Shown here one piece after another: positions 14,140 through 22,804 of a stretch of 64,000 nucleotides of DNA. The notes beneath the pieces are model-generated. The model worked only from the letters and a program-made list of their open reading frames with translations, had not been told where the DNA came from and did not search any database. This DNA comes from JAFARE01 sp963777285 (lineage in GTDB: Bacteria; Chloroflexota; Dormibacteria; Aeolococcales; Aeolococcaceae). The translations under genes and the position numbers were made by a program. Numbering within the stretch: the stretch's first letter is position 1; each line of letters starts with the position of its first letter. The stretch lies in NCBI GenBank assembly GCA_963777285.1, contig CAVZPR010000001.1:744001-808000 (forward strand). Direction: 5' to 3'.

Positions 14140-16260
14140 ATGGTCGGGAAGGGTGGGCGGGCGCGGATGGCGCTGGTGGCGGCGGGCTTCTCCGCTGTCG
14201 CTCTGGGCTTCCCCCTTACAGCAGCCGCAAGCACGCAGCAGGCCGTCTTCCGGGAGGTAACCGCGCCCGCCATCCCGGGTGCCGGCGCCGGATACGAGGC
14301 GGCGAGTTGTCCGAGCCCGACGCGCTGCCTCGTCGTCGGATACACGGGAACGTCGAGCATCGTCACCGAGACCTCCGATGCCGGACGCACGTGGACAACC
14401 GTGACCGTCGCCAGCGGGACCTCGTCGCAGCTCGATGCGATCTCGTGCCCCACGGCGACCGACTGCTTCGCGGGCGGCGCAGCCGGCGGGCGGCCGGTCG
14501 TCGAGGTGACCCACGACGGCGGCGTCAGCTGGACCGCCGAGAGCGTCCCGCGTTCGGCCCTGATCGACTCGATCAGCTGCCCTACAACGTCGGACTGCGT
14601 CGCGGATGGTGCCGACAACAACAATGCCCAGAGCCTGATCGCGACCAATGACGGTGGTGCTGCCTGGAGCTTGCGCACCAGCAGCCGGCCCGTCTATCCC
14701 TATTCGGTCAGCTGCACCGACGCGACGCACTGCTGGATTGGGGGATTCGGCGAGACGTTCTTCACCTCGGACCTGGGAGCTTCATTGCAACCCGGGGTCC
14801 AGTTGCTGCCACCCGGCGCCTTCGAGAACAGCGGCGCGACCTGGGACATCGACTTCGTGTCCCAATCCACCGGCTATGCAATGAGCGAGGGACAGTGCGG
14901 TGGCACCAACGTCGTCACCTGTCCCGGTGGCTTCTTCAGCAGCGACGACGGTGGGCGGCGTTGGATGGTCATCTCGACGTGGACGTTCAACCAACCGGCG
15001 GGGTATCGCATCGCCTGCTCCGCGTCCACATGCTTCTACGCGGCCGATGCCGACAGCCACAGCGTCCTCGAACGAGGCCCCGTCTCCTGGAAGCCATTCC
15101 AGCAGCTGCCCTTCACGATCAACGGAATCGCGTGCAACCCCTCGGCGTCGTTTTGCGTTGTGGCGGGGGTTGGCCAGAACCGAGCAGCCCTCTACGCACT
15201 CGGCGCCGCCGGGCCGGCGCCGTTGCCCCAACCGAGCCCTCAGCTGAAGCCGGCGACCGTGACGCCACCGGTTCCATTGCAGTCGACACTGGCCACATCG
15301 CTGGCCACACCTGCATCTCTCATCACGGTGCCGCTCACCACGCTCGTGAACCTGTTGCTGGTCATCGCACTGGTCGTGCTGGTGACATTTCCCGCACAGC
15401 TCTTCAACCACACGTACGAGGAGAACCATGCGCGGCTCAGGTCTTTCTGGGAAGCCCATGCGCCCTGGCTGAAGCGGCTGAGACGTGGATCCGCGCGGCT
15501 CGGCGCGGGCAGGCGCGAAGCCGTCGCGGCGCTGGTGGTTCTCCTTGTCGGTGCGCTGCTCGGCGCACTGCTCGATCCCGACTTCGGCGCCAACCTGCGC
15601 ACGCTGGGGCTGGCGTTGGGGATCGCACTCGCGCTCTCAGCAGGTGTGGCAGCCAGCGGCCTCTCCGCGGGGATGTATCGACGCTGGCGCCACCGCACGG
15701 CGCGCTGGAAGATACGCGCGCTGCCCAGCGGCCTGCTCGTCGCCGGCGTTTGCGTGCTCGTCTCGCGACTCGTCGGGTTTCAGCCCGGATACCTGTATGG
15801 AGTCGTCGGCGGTGTGGCTTTCGCCGGACAGCTCGGCGCTCGCGAAAGCGGTCAGGAGGTTGCGGTGGCGTCAACGACCACGCTCGTGCTGGCCGTGGCG
15901 GCATGGCTGTTCTGGGTACCCGTGTCCGCAGGCGCATCGAGCCCAAACGCGAACTTCGGCATGGTGCTGCTGCAGGACTTCCTCGCCGCCTTCTTCGTCA
16001 GCGCGCTGGTCGGTCTCGTGGTTGGCCTCGTGCCTTTGCGCTTCCTGCCCGGCCAGAAGCTGCTCGGATGGCACTGGGGCGCTTGGATCGCCGGCTTCGG
16101 GCTGGCTGCATTCGCGCTGCTCGAGATCATGATGCGCCCTCAAACTGCGGGTGCCCACGTCGACGGCGCACCGTTCTGGACAACACTCGCGCTGTTCCTC
16201 ACTTTCGCCGCTGCGTCGGTCGGCTTCTGGGGCTACTTCCGGGTTCGCCCGGTCGACTGA
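14140..16260 (+). CDS. Secreted BNR-type beta-propeller fused to a multi-pass membrane domain
   Basis: The protein is about 706 aa. A signal peptide (residues 1-30) leads into a propeller-like region (about 35-345) with repeated ISCPTxxxC and TxDGGxxW units, such as ETSDAGRTWTTV, VTHDGGVSWTAE and ATNDGGAAWSL, typical of BNR/photosynthesis-stability-like propellers. A Pro-rich linker (about 350-385) joins it to a hydrophobic domain with about eight helices, beginning NLLLVIALVVLVTFPAQLFN. That motif belongs to the 'FGLLP motif-containing' membrane proteins as I recall them; the name carries no function. It starts 45 bp after the DUF4232 gene and may belong to the sigma regulon. Confidence 0.75.
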   Translation: MVGKGGRARMALVAAGFSAVALGFPLTAAASTQQAVFREVTAPAIPGAGAGYEAASCPSPTRCLVVGYTGTSSIVTETSDAGRTWTTVTVASGTSSQLDAISCPTATDCFAGGAAGGRPVVEVTHDGGVSWTAESVPRSALIDSISCPTTSDCVADGADNNNAQSLIATNDGGAAWSLRTSSRPVYPYSVSCTDATHCWIGGFGETFFTSDLGASLQPGVQLLPPGAFENSGATWDIDFVSQSTGYAMSEGQCGGTNVVTCPGGFFSSDDGGRRWMVISTWTFNQPAGYRIACSASTCFYAADADSHSVLERGPVSWKPFQQLPFTINGIACNPSASFCVVAGVGQNRAALYALGAAGPAPLPQPSPQLKPATVTPPVPLQSTLATSLATPASLITVPLTTLVNLLLVIALVVLVTFPAQLFNHTYEENHARLRSFWEAHAPWLKRLRRGSARLGAGRREAVAALVVLLVGALLGALLDPDFGANLRTLGLALGIALALSAGVAASGLSAGMYRRWRHRTARWKIRALPSGLLVAGVCVLVSRLVGFQPGYLYGVVGGVAFAGQLGARESGQEVAVASTTTLVLAVAAWLFWVPVSAGASSPNANFGMVLLQDFLAAFFVSALVGLVVGLVPLRFLPGQKLLGWHWGAWIAGFGLAAFALLEIMMRPQTAGAHVDGAPFWTTLALFLTFAAASVGFWGYFRVRPVD

Positions 16261-16263
16261 GCC

Positions 16264-16690
16264 GCACAGCGGCGCGCACACGCGCGCCGAGGATGAGGGT
16301 GAGGGCCGTGCGGCCCTGCCGCCGGTCCGAGGGAGAAGGATCTGCCTTCTCCCTGTGACTCCGTGCGCGCAGCGCACAGCGGCGCGCACAGGCGCGCCGA
16401 GGATGAGGGTGAGGACCGTGCGGCTCTGCCGCCGGTCCGAGGGAGAAGGATCTGCCTTCCCCCTGTGACTCCGTGCGCGCAGCGCACAGCGGCGCGCACA
16501 GGCGCGCCGAGGATGAGGGTGAGGACCGTGCGGCTCTGCCGCCGGTCCGAGGGAGAAGGATCTGCCTTCTCCCTGTGACTCCGTGCGCGCAGCGCACGGC
16601 GGCGCGCACACGCGCGCCGAGGATGAGGGTGAGCGGTGCCCGGTTTTGCCGGGTATCGCGAGAGAGAAGGATCTGCCTTCTCCCTGCCAG
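16264..16690. repeat. Four tandem 110-bp repeats, each with a 9-bp hairpin
   Basis: The landmark GGATGAGGGT recurs at 16291, 16401, 16511 and 16621, exactly 110 bp apart. Each unit contains GCGGCGCGCACA, the GGATGAGGGTGAG block and a palindrome GGGAGAAGG-ATCTG-CCTTCTCCC (16331-16353, 16441-16463 with one T-to-C change, 16551-16573; 16663-16685 is imperfect). The first three copies are nearly identical; the fourth diverges in its middle. Both strands lack stops over long stretches only because of base composition, and the period is not a multiple of three, so no protein is proposed. The array fills the whole gap between the propeller gene and tRNA-His. Confidence 0.9.
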
Positions 16691-16691
16691 A

Positions 16692-16769
16692 TGGGGTGGC
16701 CAGTGGGATTCGAACCCACGACCTCCAGGGCCACAACCTGGCACTCTAACCAGCTGAGCTATGGCCACC
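16692..16769 (-). tRNA. tRNA-His (anticodon GTG)
   Basis: The complement folds as a full cloverleaf. The acceptor stem GTGGCCA/TGGCCAC carries the extra 5' G (-1) opposite discriminator C typical of tRNA-His. The anticodon stem CCAGG/CCTGG encloses TTGTGGC. The T arm is GTGGG-TTCGAAT-CCCAC. CCA is encoded. Confidence 0.96.
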
Positions 16770-16795
16770 ACGGCGCCGGCCACGGCGCTGCCGCG

Positions 16796-16801
16796 ATTAT
16801 A
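16796..16801 (-). promoter_or_regulatory. -10 element for tRNA-His
   Basis: The complement is a perfect TATAAT, 26 nt upstream of the mature tRNA 5' end. The -35 region is weak (AAGAAG/AGAAGC at 17-18 bp). Confidence 0.5.
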
Positions 16802-16842
16802 GTCGCGCTCCTCACTCTGCTTCTTTGCGCGCGATCCGCGGA

Positions 16843-16848
16843 TACACT
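16843..16848 (+). promoter_or_regulatory. -10-like TACACT before tRNA-Arg
   Basis: TACACT ends 8 nt before the tRNA-Arg 5' end. The same hexamer sits just upstream of the genes starting at 40817 and 60678. Confidence 0.35.
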
Positions 16849-16856
16849 CAGGTGCG

Positions 16857-16932
16857 GCCCCCGTAGCTCAGCGGATAGAGCAGCCGCCTTCTAAGCGGAA
16901 GGTCGTGGGTTCGATTCCTACCGGGGGCGCCA
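16857..16932 (+). tRNA. tRNA-Arg (anticodon TCT)
   Basis: The cloverleaf has acceptor stem GCCCCCG/CGGGGGC, D arm GCTC...GAGC, anticodon loop CTTCTAA giving TCT, T arm GTGGG-TTCGATT-CCTAC (one G-T pair), discriminator G and an encoded CCA. It is divergent from tRNA-His with an 87-bp shared spacer. Confidence 0.95.
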
Positions 16933-16965
16933 CGCGCGCGTCATTCCCGTAGCATCCATGCGTTG

Positions 16966-17619
16966 ATGGCCCCCGTCCACACGCGCCTGTACCTCATCCG
17001 TCACTGCGACGTGCGCAACCCGGACGGCATTCTCTATGGCCACCTACCCCAGTTTCCGTTGAGCGACAAGGGAGTGCGGCAGGCAGAGGCGATCGGATCC
17101 TTCCTGGCGAACACCGGCGTGCGCCACATCATCACCAGCCCCCTACAGCGCGCGCGTCAGACCGCCGACATCGTTGCCTCGCACCTCGACTCGCCGACGG
17201 TCGACGTCAGCGACGACCTGGTCGAGGCGCGGTTCGGCCGGTACCTGCAGGGCGTGCGGCCTGCACACGTGCCCTGGCGGCGTCCTCTCTGGATGGTGCA
17301 CATGGTGTGGCCAGGGTTGTTGCGCAACGACGAGTCAGTGGCGCAAATGGCGGCGCGCGTGCGCCGCCCGCTGCTGCAGCTGCTGCGCCGGCATCCAGGT
17401 GTGGGCGGCGCGTGCGTCAGCCATGGCGACCCCATCCAGGCATTCTGGGTCGAGGCGGAACACCGTCCCGCCTACGCGCTGCACCGCCTGCAGTGCGCCA
17501 AGGGCGGGCTGTTGCAGCTCGACTACGAGGATGAGCGCCTGCAGACCATCACGTACCTCTCGCCACAACGGCTGCACGCGCCGCCGAGCGCCGCCGCGGC
17601 CGGCGCCAGCCATGCCTGA
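16966..17619 (+). CDS. Histidine phosphatase (phosphoglycerate mutase-like) family protein
   Basis: The protein is about 217 aa with the histidine-phosphatase fold: catalytic LIRHCD near residue 11, TSPLQRARQTADI (second-arginine region), VEARFGRY, and ACVSHGDPIQAF containing the second catalytic histidine. The first motif is RHC instead of the usual RHG; the phosphorylated His is kept. Members include cofactor-dependent phosphoglycerate mutases and many small-molecule phosphatases, and the substrate cannot be assigned. ATG 16966 is preferred over TTG 16963. It lies just after tRNA-Arg and is convergent with resB, 5 bp apart. Confidence 0.85.
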   Translation: MAPVHTRLYLIRHCDVRNPDGILYGHLPQFPLSDKGVRQAEAIGSFLANTGVRHIITSPLQRARQTADIVASHLDSPTVDVSDDLVEARFGRYLQGVRPAHVPWRRPLWMVHMVWPGLLRNDESVAQMAARVRRPLLQLLRRHPGVGGACVSHGDPIQAFWVEAEHRPAYALHRLQCAKGGLLQLDYEDERLQTITYLSPQRLHAPPSAAAAGASHA

Positions 17620-17624
17620 CGCGG

Positions 17625-19064
17625 TCAGACCCGGGTCACCTCCGGTTCAGGCGCCACGGGTTCGGCATGCGCATCGCTCGCCGGCTCGCCGCTGACGCTG
17701 GCGGTCCAGAGCGGATCCAGGCGCAGCGGCGTGCGCCGCGTGAGCCGCCGGCGGCGCTCCAGATATGGCCGCAGGTACAGCTTGGTCAGCAGGCCCACCA
17801 TCACCAGCACGAACGTCGCGTACACCAGCAGCACACCGCTGTCCTTGCCCACCTGAAACAGTGAGTACTGGTGCAGTGACGCGAACGTGATGCTGAACTG
17901 CGCCGTCTTGCCACCTGCGCCAGGCAGCTGGAACGGCAGCGTCTGACCCAACGCCAGCGGCACCACGTGCGCGTCCGCGAAGTACGGTTGCATCGCGTCG
18001 GTGTCGAGGGAGTTGACGTCCTGCGGCTGCCCGTTGTTGAGGCCGAGATCGCCGATGAAGAGCTGCAGGTCGATGACCGGGTTGCGCGCCGTGGGGCCGC
18101 CGGGGCCAAACTGCGTCTGCGTGGTGTCGAGCGCGCCGCTGCCGGTGATCGCGGGGATCAGCCGCGCGTCGGGGAAGATGGCCATCCGCGCTCCAACCTG
18201 GAGTGCCTGCGAATAGCCGGGAATCGTGTAGCCGAAGTCTGGGACCTTGAGCACGCCGGTCTGATCGGTCTTGTCGTTGCCGAAGAACTCGATCGGCCCG
18301 TCGAAGACCACGGAGCCTCGGGGATTGCGCACCACGATCTCCGGGGCCCAGCCGTAGTCCTGCTGGTACACGTTGATGCCGTCGTAGCTGAGAAAGTCGT
18401 TGACGCGGATTGCCTTGTTCATCACCGCCCGGCCGTGGTCGACGACCGTGACGTTGCTCACGTAGTCGGAGGCCTCACCGGACGGCGCATACGTCGCCTG
18501 AAAGCTGTTCAGGCGCATGGTGAAACCGGTGTGCTGACCGTTGAAGAGCAGCCCCTCCTGCAACTGGTCGTAGCCGGAGCGCGCCTCGGTGAAACTCTGC
18601 CCCTCCGGCAGGGCGACCAGGCCCTGAAACCCGGTGGCCTTGCCCCAGACGACGGCGACGAGCAGCAGGAAGAACGACGTGTGGAACAGCCAGGAACCCC
18701 ACTCGCCCCAGTACTGCGGCGTGCGCGGATAGTGTCGTGCGGTGCGCACGATCAGGGCCTTGCCGCGCCGCAGCACGCAGGCGAGGAGCGCCACGTACAG
18801 GCTCCCCAGCAACGCGTAGAACACCGGTGACACGAACACGTCGGTGAGCGGCAGGCCCAGGTGGCTGAACAGGCCGGCGATGTTGGGATGGTCCGAGAGG
18901 AACTGCTGCACCTTGGTGGGATCCGACGTGTCCTGCTGCGGTACGAACGAGCCCACAGCGACGATCGCGACCACACCGATGAGAAAGAAGATCGCGGTGC
19001 GCATGCGGGTGTATTCCCGCCAGAAGCGCCCGAACCGAGACCGCATCGGCGCGGTGTCCATCAC
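17625..19064 (-). CDS. resB: Cytochrome c biogenesis protein ResB
   Basis: ResB (Ccs1) works with ResC to deliver haem to apocytochromes c in system II. The protein is about 479 aa. Three N-terminal helices (near 25-42, 78-98 and 125-145) are followed by a large extracytoplasmic domain (about 150-415) and a final helix (about 418-438). The motifs GSFVPQQ, FHTSFFLLLVAVVWGK and FLSYDGINVYQQDYGWAPEI are typical. GTG 19064 overlaps the preceding stop (GTGA). Position at the end of the nuo transcript is unusual; no resC or c-type cytochrome gene is in view. Confidence 0.9.
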   Translation of the reverse strand: MMDTAPMRSRFGRFWREYTRMRTAIFFLIGVVAIVAVGSFVPQQDTSDPTKVQQFLSDHPNIAGLFSHLGLPLTDVFVSPVFYALLGSLYVALLACVLRRGKALIVRTARHYPRTPQYWGEWGSWLFHTSFFLLLVAVVWGKATGFQGLVALPEGQSFTEARSGYDQLQEGLLFNGQHTGFTMRLNSFQATYAPSGEASDYVSNVTVVDHGRAVMNKAIRVNDFLSYDGINVYQQDYGWAPEIVVRNPRGSVVFDGPIEFFGNDKTDQTGVLKVPDFGYTIPGYSQALQVGARMAIFPDARLIPAITGSGALDTTQTQFGPGGPTARNPVIDLQLFIGDLGLNNGQPQDVNSLDTDAMQPYFADAHVVPLALGQTLPFQLPGAGGKTAQFSITFASLHQYSLFQVGKDSGVLLVYATFVLVMVGLLTKLYLRPYLERRRRLTRRTPLRLDPLWTASVSGEPASDAHAEPVAPEPEVTRV

Positions 19065-19717
19065 GGCCCCGGCTGCAGCAGCCCGTCGGGGTCGAAGGCT
19101 CGCGCCAGCAGCGCATGCCCAGGATCACCTGCGACACCCGGGGCCGGAGGCACCGGCGTCCCGCGGGCCACGGGCTCCAGCCGGAAGCTGACGGCGGTGA
19201 CGATCGCCAGCCTGCCCAGGCTGCCGAGCAGGAGCGCGGGCAGGTCATAGCCGACGACGTCCTTGAGCACTCCGGCGCCGAAACGCACCACATCGCCACC
19301 GGACAGGACCGCCTCCACACCGCAGAGGGCGCGCCGCGGCACCTCTCCCCGACCGATCAGCCCGCCGACGTGCTCCGACGTGACAGCTGCACCCAGCCCC
19401 ACGACCGCGAGGCGCGATCGCTCTGCGGCGGCGCGCACCGCGGCGACGGTGGCACCCGCTCCCGCGCGCAGCGTAAGGCCGGCCGGGGATGCGGCCACCT
19501 CGTTGAGCCGGTGGAGGCTGAGGAGCACACCATCGTGCGGGGCGGAACCGTCGGCGTCCGCCCGGCTGCGCACGGTCATCTGCGCTTTGGCCTCCGCGCA
19601 CACACGCACCGCGGCGGCCAGCGCGGCGGCGTCGGCGGGCGCCACGACGTCACCCTGCTTGGCGATCGCGCCCGGGCCCAGCGACGAGCTCAGCTTCTTG
19701 CGCAGCTCTGCGTCCAT
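19061..19717 (-). CDS. Short GlcE-like FAD-binding (PCMH) protein
   Basis: This is about 218 aa and resembles the FAD-binding half of glycolate oxidase subunit GlcE. VAPADAAALAAAVRVC, LRAGAGATVAAV and GGLIGRGEVPRRALCGVEAVLSGGD fit the PCMH nucleotide-binding fold, and the last residues (AFDPDGLLQPGP) match the usual C-terminal FDPxGxLNPG. The whole substrate domain between is missing, so it looks like a reduced family member rather than a truncated gene. It sits 9 bp after nuoN and overlaps resB by GTGA. No GlcD or GlcF partner is present. Function unknown. Confidence 0.7.
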   Translation of the reverse strand: MDAELRKKLSSSLGPGAIAKQGDVVAPADAAALAAAVRVCAEAKAQMTVRSRADADGSAPHDGVLLSLHRLNEVAASPAGLTLRAGAGATVAAVRAAAERSRLAVVGLGAAVTSEHVGGLIGRGEVPRRALCGVEAVLSGGDVVRFGAGVLKDVVGYDLPALLLGSLGRLAIVTAVSFRLEPVARGTPVPPAPGVAGDPGHALLARAFDPDGLLQPGP

Positions 19718-19726
19718 GCGCTCTCG

Positions 19727-21248
19727 CTAGGTCGCGGCCACCGCGGGGAGCACCACGGACTGCGCTCCGGTGGCCGCGTTGAGCACCAGGAAGACGAAGA
19801 TGCCGAGCACGAGCGTGCCCACGCTCGTCGCCAGCAGCACCGCGCCCCCACCGAGCGTGGTGCGCGACCACGGGTACTCCTGCTCCGGCTCCGGGAGACG
19901 CTGGTACATGAGCAGCGCCACGCGGAGGTAGTAGAACGCCGCCACCGCGCTGGTGAGGATGCCCCAGATGGCAAGCGGCGTGGCCCCGGACTTGATCGCG
20001 GCGGCGAACACGAAGAACTTGCCGAAAAAGCCCGCGGTGGGCGGGAACCCGCCCAGCGACAGCAGGAACAGGGCCATCGCCGCGGCAACGTACGGCCGCC
20101 GGTACGCCAGCCCACGCATCCCGTCGTAGCTGTCGAGGTCCTCACCGCGCCCCGCCATCACCGTGATCACCGCGAAGGCACCGAGATTGGTCACCGCGTA
20201 CGCCGCCAGGTAGTAGAGGACGGCGATCGTGCCCAGCGGTTGCGTGGGCGTCACGGCGACGCCGATGAGGATGTAGCCGGCCTGGGCGATTCCCGACCAC
20301 GCGAGCATGCGTTTCACGCTGGTCTGTGTCAGCGCCACGATGTTGCCCACCACCATCGAGGCGATCGCCACCAGCGCCACGATGATCTCCCAGTGCGAGT
20401 ACACGTCGCGGAATGTGTAGGTGAAGACGCGCACCAGCGACGCGAAGGCGGCGACCTTCGTGGTCACGCTCATGAACGTCGTCACCGAGGTCGGCGCTCC
20501 CTGGTAGACATCCGGCGTCCACGCGTGGAACGGGACCGCGCTCACCTTGAACGCGAATCCGATGAACACCAGGATCACACCGCCCAGCACCAGCGGGTCG
20601 ACGTTCTGCGCGGCCCGAAGTGCGATGCCGATCTGGGTGAGCTGCGTGTGCCCCGTCTCTCCGTACACCAGGGCCATGCCGTACAGCAGGAACCCCGAGG
20701 CGAAGCCGCCGAGCAGGAGATACTTGAGTGCGGCCTCCTGGGAGCGCTCTTCGGTTCGGGAGAAGCCGCTGAGCACGTACAGCGAGACGGAGAGCAGCTC
20801 GATGCCCAGGAAGATCACCATCAGGTTCATCGCGCCGGCCAGGATCATCATTCCGGTGGTCGCGGCCAGGATCAGCGCGTAGTACTCGCCGTGATGGATA
20901 CCGCGCCGGTTGAGGTATTGCGGGCTGATGATCACCACGAGCCCGGCGCACACCAGAAGAATCGCGTTGACGAACATCGCGTACCGGTCGTACGCGAACG
21001 TCCCGGAATAGATGGTGCGCCCGTGCCCCGAGTTCGAACCAGCCCCACATCGACGCACCGAAGGCCGCGGCGATCGCCAGGAACGCGAACACAGCGAGCC
21101 AGGTGCGGCGCGAGTCCGGGAGCAACGCGTCGAGCACCATCAGCACGACGAAGCCGCCGCCCAGGATCAGCTCCGGCAGCAACCCGATCAGGTCATTGCC
21201 GCCGGGCATGACCAGCGCCGGCAGCTGTGCCAGCAGGCCCTGCGTCAT
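19727..21248 (-). CDS. nuoN: NADH-quinone oxidoreductase subunit N, interrupted by a +1 frameshift near 21026
   Basis: This is an antiporter-like proton-pumping subunit of complex I. The N-terminal part (MTQGLLAQLPALVMPGG to WGWFELG, about 75 residues) and the rest (HGRTIYSGTFAYDRYAMF onward) lie in different frames. Removing one C from CCCC at 21026-21029 on the + strand joins them into about 506 aa with around 14 helices, normal for NuoN. Typical segments are FLGIELLSVSLYVL, KYLLLGGFASG, FKVSAVPFHAWTPDVYQG and FPPTAGFFGK. The ATG overlaps the nuoM stop (ATGA). Either a sequencing error or an inactivated subunit. Confidence 0.93.
21026..21029 (-). other. Frameshift site in nuoN (one surplus G in a GGGG run, sense strand)
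   Basis: The sense strand reads GAA CTC GGG G CAC GGG CGC. Dropping one G gives ELGHGRTIYSG, continuous with both halves of NuoN. Confidence 0.75.
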
Positions 21249-22804
21249 GTCGGCGTCGCCGGCGGCGCCGGTGCGGGCGGCGGGGGCGACACGATGGCGA
21301 CGTACTGCTGCACCGACGTCCGGGCGAGGTCGCCGACGGGACGGGGGAACACGCCGAGGAAGATCATCAGCGCAACAAGCGGCGCCAGCAGCAGCCCCTC
21401 GCCGATGCGCAGGTCGCGCACGCGCTCCAGGGCCGGTTTCAGCGGGTCGTGCATCAGTCCCTGGTGCAGCCGCAGCATGTACCAGCACGCGAGCACCACG
21501 CCGCCGCCGGCGAGCACCGCATAGATCCAGTGCAGCTGGAATGCACCGAGCATGATCGTGAACTCGCCCACGAAGCTGTTCATGCCGGGCATGCCAAGGC
21601 CGGCAAGGGTCGCCACCAGGAAGAGCGCGTACAGCCACGGCATGCGCTTCTCCAGGCCGCCCAGCTCGCGCAGGTCTCGTGTCCCGGTGCGCTGCTCGAT
21701 CATCCCGACGATGAGGAAGAGCGCCGAGATGATCACGCCGTGGTTGATGATCTGGATGATCGCCCCGTTCACACCGTTTGCGGTCAGCGAGAAGATGCCC
21801 AGTGCGATGAAGCCGAGGTGGCTGATGCTGGCGTAGGCAACGATGCGTTTCAGGTCACGCTCGCTCAGCGCCATCAGAGCGCCATACACGATGCTGAGCA
21901 CCGCGAGCGCCGCCAGGATCCACTTGAAGTACCCCACGGGCTGCGGGAACAACGTGAGCCCATAGCGAATGAAGCCGTACGCGCCCAGCTTGCTGACGAT
22001 GCCCGCGAAGAACACCAGCACCGCGGGTGGACTGAACTCGTAGAGGTCGGGCAGCCACGTGTGGAAGGGCACGATCGGGATCTTGATGGCGAACGCGACG
22101 GCGAAGCCGATGAACACCAGCTGCTGGGGGGTGAACGTCGAAATGTGCAGGCCGGGGATCACGAACACCGCCTGCGCGGGCCCGCGGTGCGAGATCAGGT
22201 ACTCCAGGTCGAAGGAGTGCGCACCCGAGTTGACGTACAGCCAGATGATCGACGCCAGCATCAGCAGGCTGCCGGCGACCGTGTAGACGATGAACTTCAG
22301 CGTGGCTCGCCCGCGGTTGGGGCCGCCGAAGTTGCTCAGCATGAAGTAGAGCGGGATCAGCATCCCCTCCCAGAAGAGGTAGAAGAGGAGCACGTCGACG
22401 CTGAGGAGCACCCCCGCCGTGGCCGTCTCGGTGAGCAGGAGCAGCGAGCAGTAGAAGCGCAGACGCTCCGTGGCGCGGCGCGAGACCGCCAGCGCACCGA
22501 GCAGGAAGACACCCGCATTCAGCGCGAGCAGCCACCCCGAGAGACCATCGAGCCCCACGTGGTAGCTGGCGCCGATCCCGGGGATCCAGTCGCGCTGCTC
22601 CTGGTAGTGCAGGCTGAGCGCGCCGCTGCCCGCCGTCGATCCCTGCAGGTTGTAAAGCAGCGCGCCGACGATCACGGCCACCGCCGTCGTGGCCAGCACC
22701 GTGATGCCCTTCACGGCCGCCGTCTGGGTGCGCGGCGTCACCTGCAGCAGGATCGCCGCGCCCGCGGGGATCACGATGATCAGCGTCAGCCAGGGCACAT
22801 TCAT
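21245..22804 (-). CDS. nuoM: NADH-quinone oxidoreductase subunit M
   Basis: This is an antiporter-like proton-pumping subunit of complex I, about 519 aa with about 14 helices. Conserved features are LLFYLFWEGMLIPLYFM with the key glutamate, TLKFIVYTVAGSLLM, FAIKIPIVPFHTWLPD with the central lysine, and IVAYASISHLGFI. The Ala/Pro-rich tail is short. It overlaps nuoL upstream and nuoN downstream by 4 nt each. Confidence 0.97.
   Translation of the reverse strand: MNVPWLTLIIVIPAGAAILLQVTPRTQTAAVKGITVLATTAVAVIVGALLYNLQGSTAGSGALSLHYQEQRDWIPGIGASYHVGLDGLSGWLLALNAGVFLLGALAVSRRATERLRFYCSLLLLTETATAGVLLSVDVLLFYLFWEGMLIPLYFMLSNFGGPNRGRATLKFIVYTVAGSLLMLASIIWLYVNSGAHSFDLEYLISHRGPAQAVFVIPGLHISTFTPQQLVFIGFAVAFAIKIPIVPFHTWLPDLYEFSPPAVLVFFAGIVSKLGAYGFIRYGLTLFPQPVGYFKWILAALAVLSIVYGALMALSERDLKRIVAYASISHLGFIALGIFSLTANGVNGAIIQIINHGVIISALFLIVGMIEQRTGTRDLRELGGLEKRMPWLYALFLVATLAGLGMPGMNSFVGEFTIMLGAFQLHWIYAVLAGGGVVLACWYMLRLHQGLMHDPLKPALERVRDLRIGEGLLLAPLVALMIFLGVFPRPVGDLARTSVQQYVAIVSPPPPAPAPPATPT

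Noticed and set aside
16264..16690. CRISPR array
   Set aside because: The units are directly adjacent 110-bp copies with no unique spacers, and no cas gene is in view.
16199..16783. Open frames on both strands across the 110-bp repeats
   Set aside because: The repeated peptide changes frame with each unit and has no start context; the stretch also includes tRNA-His.
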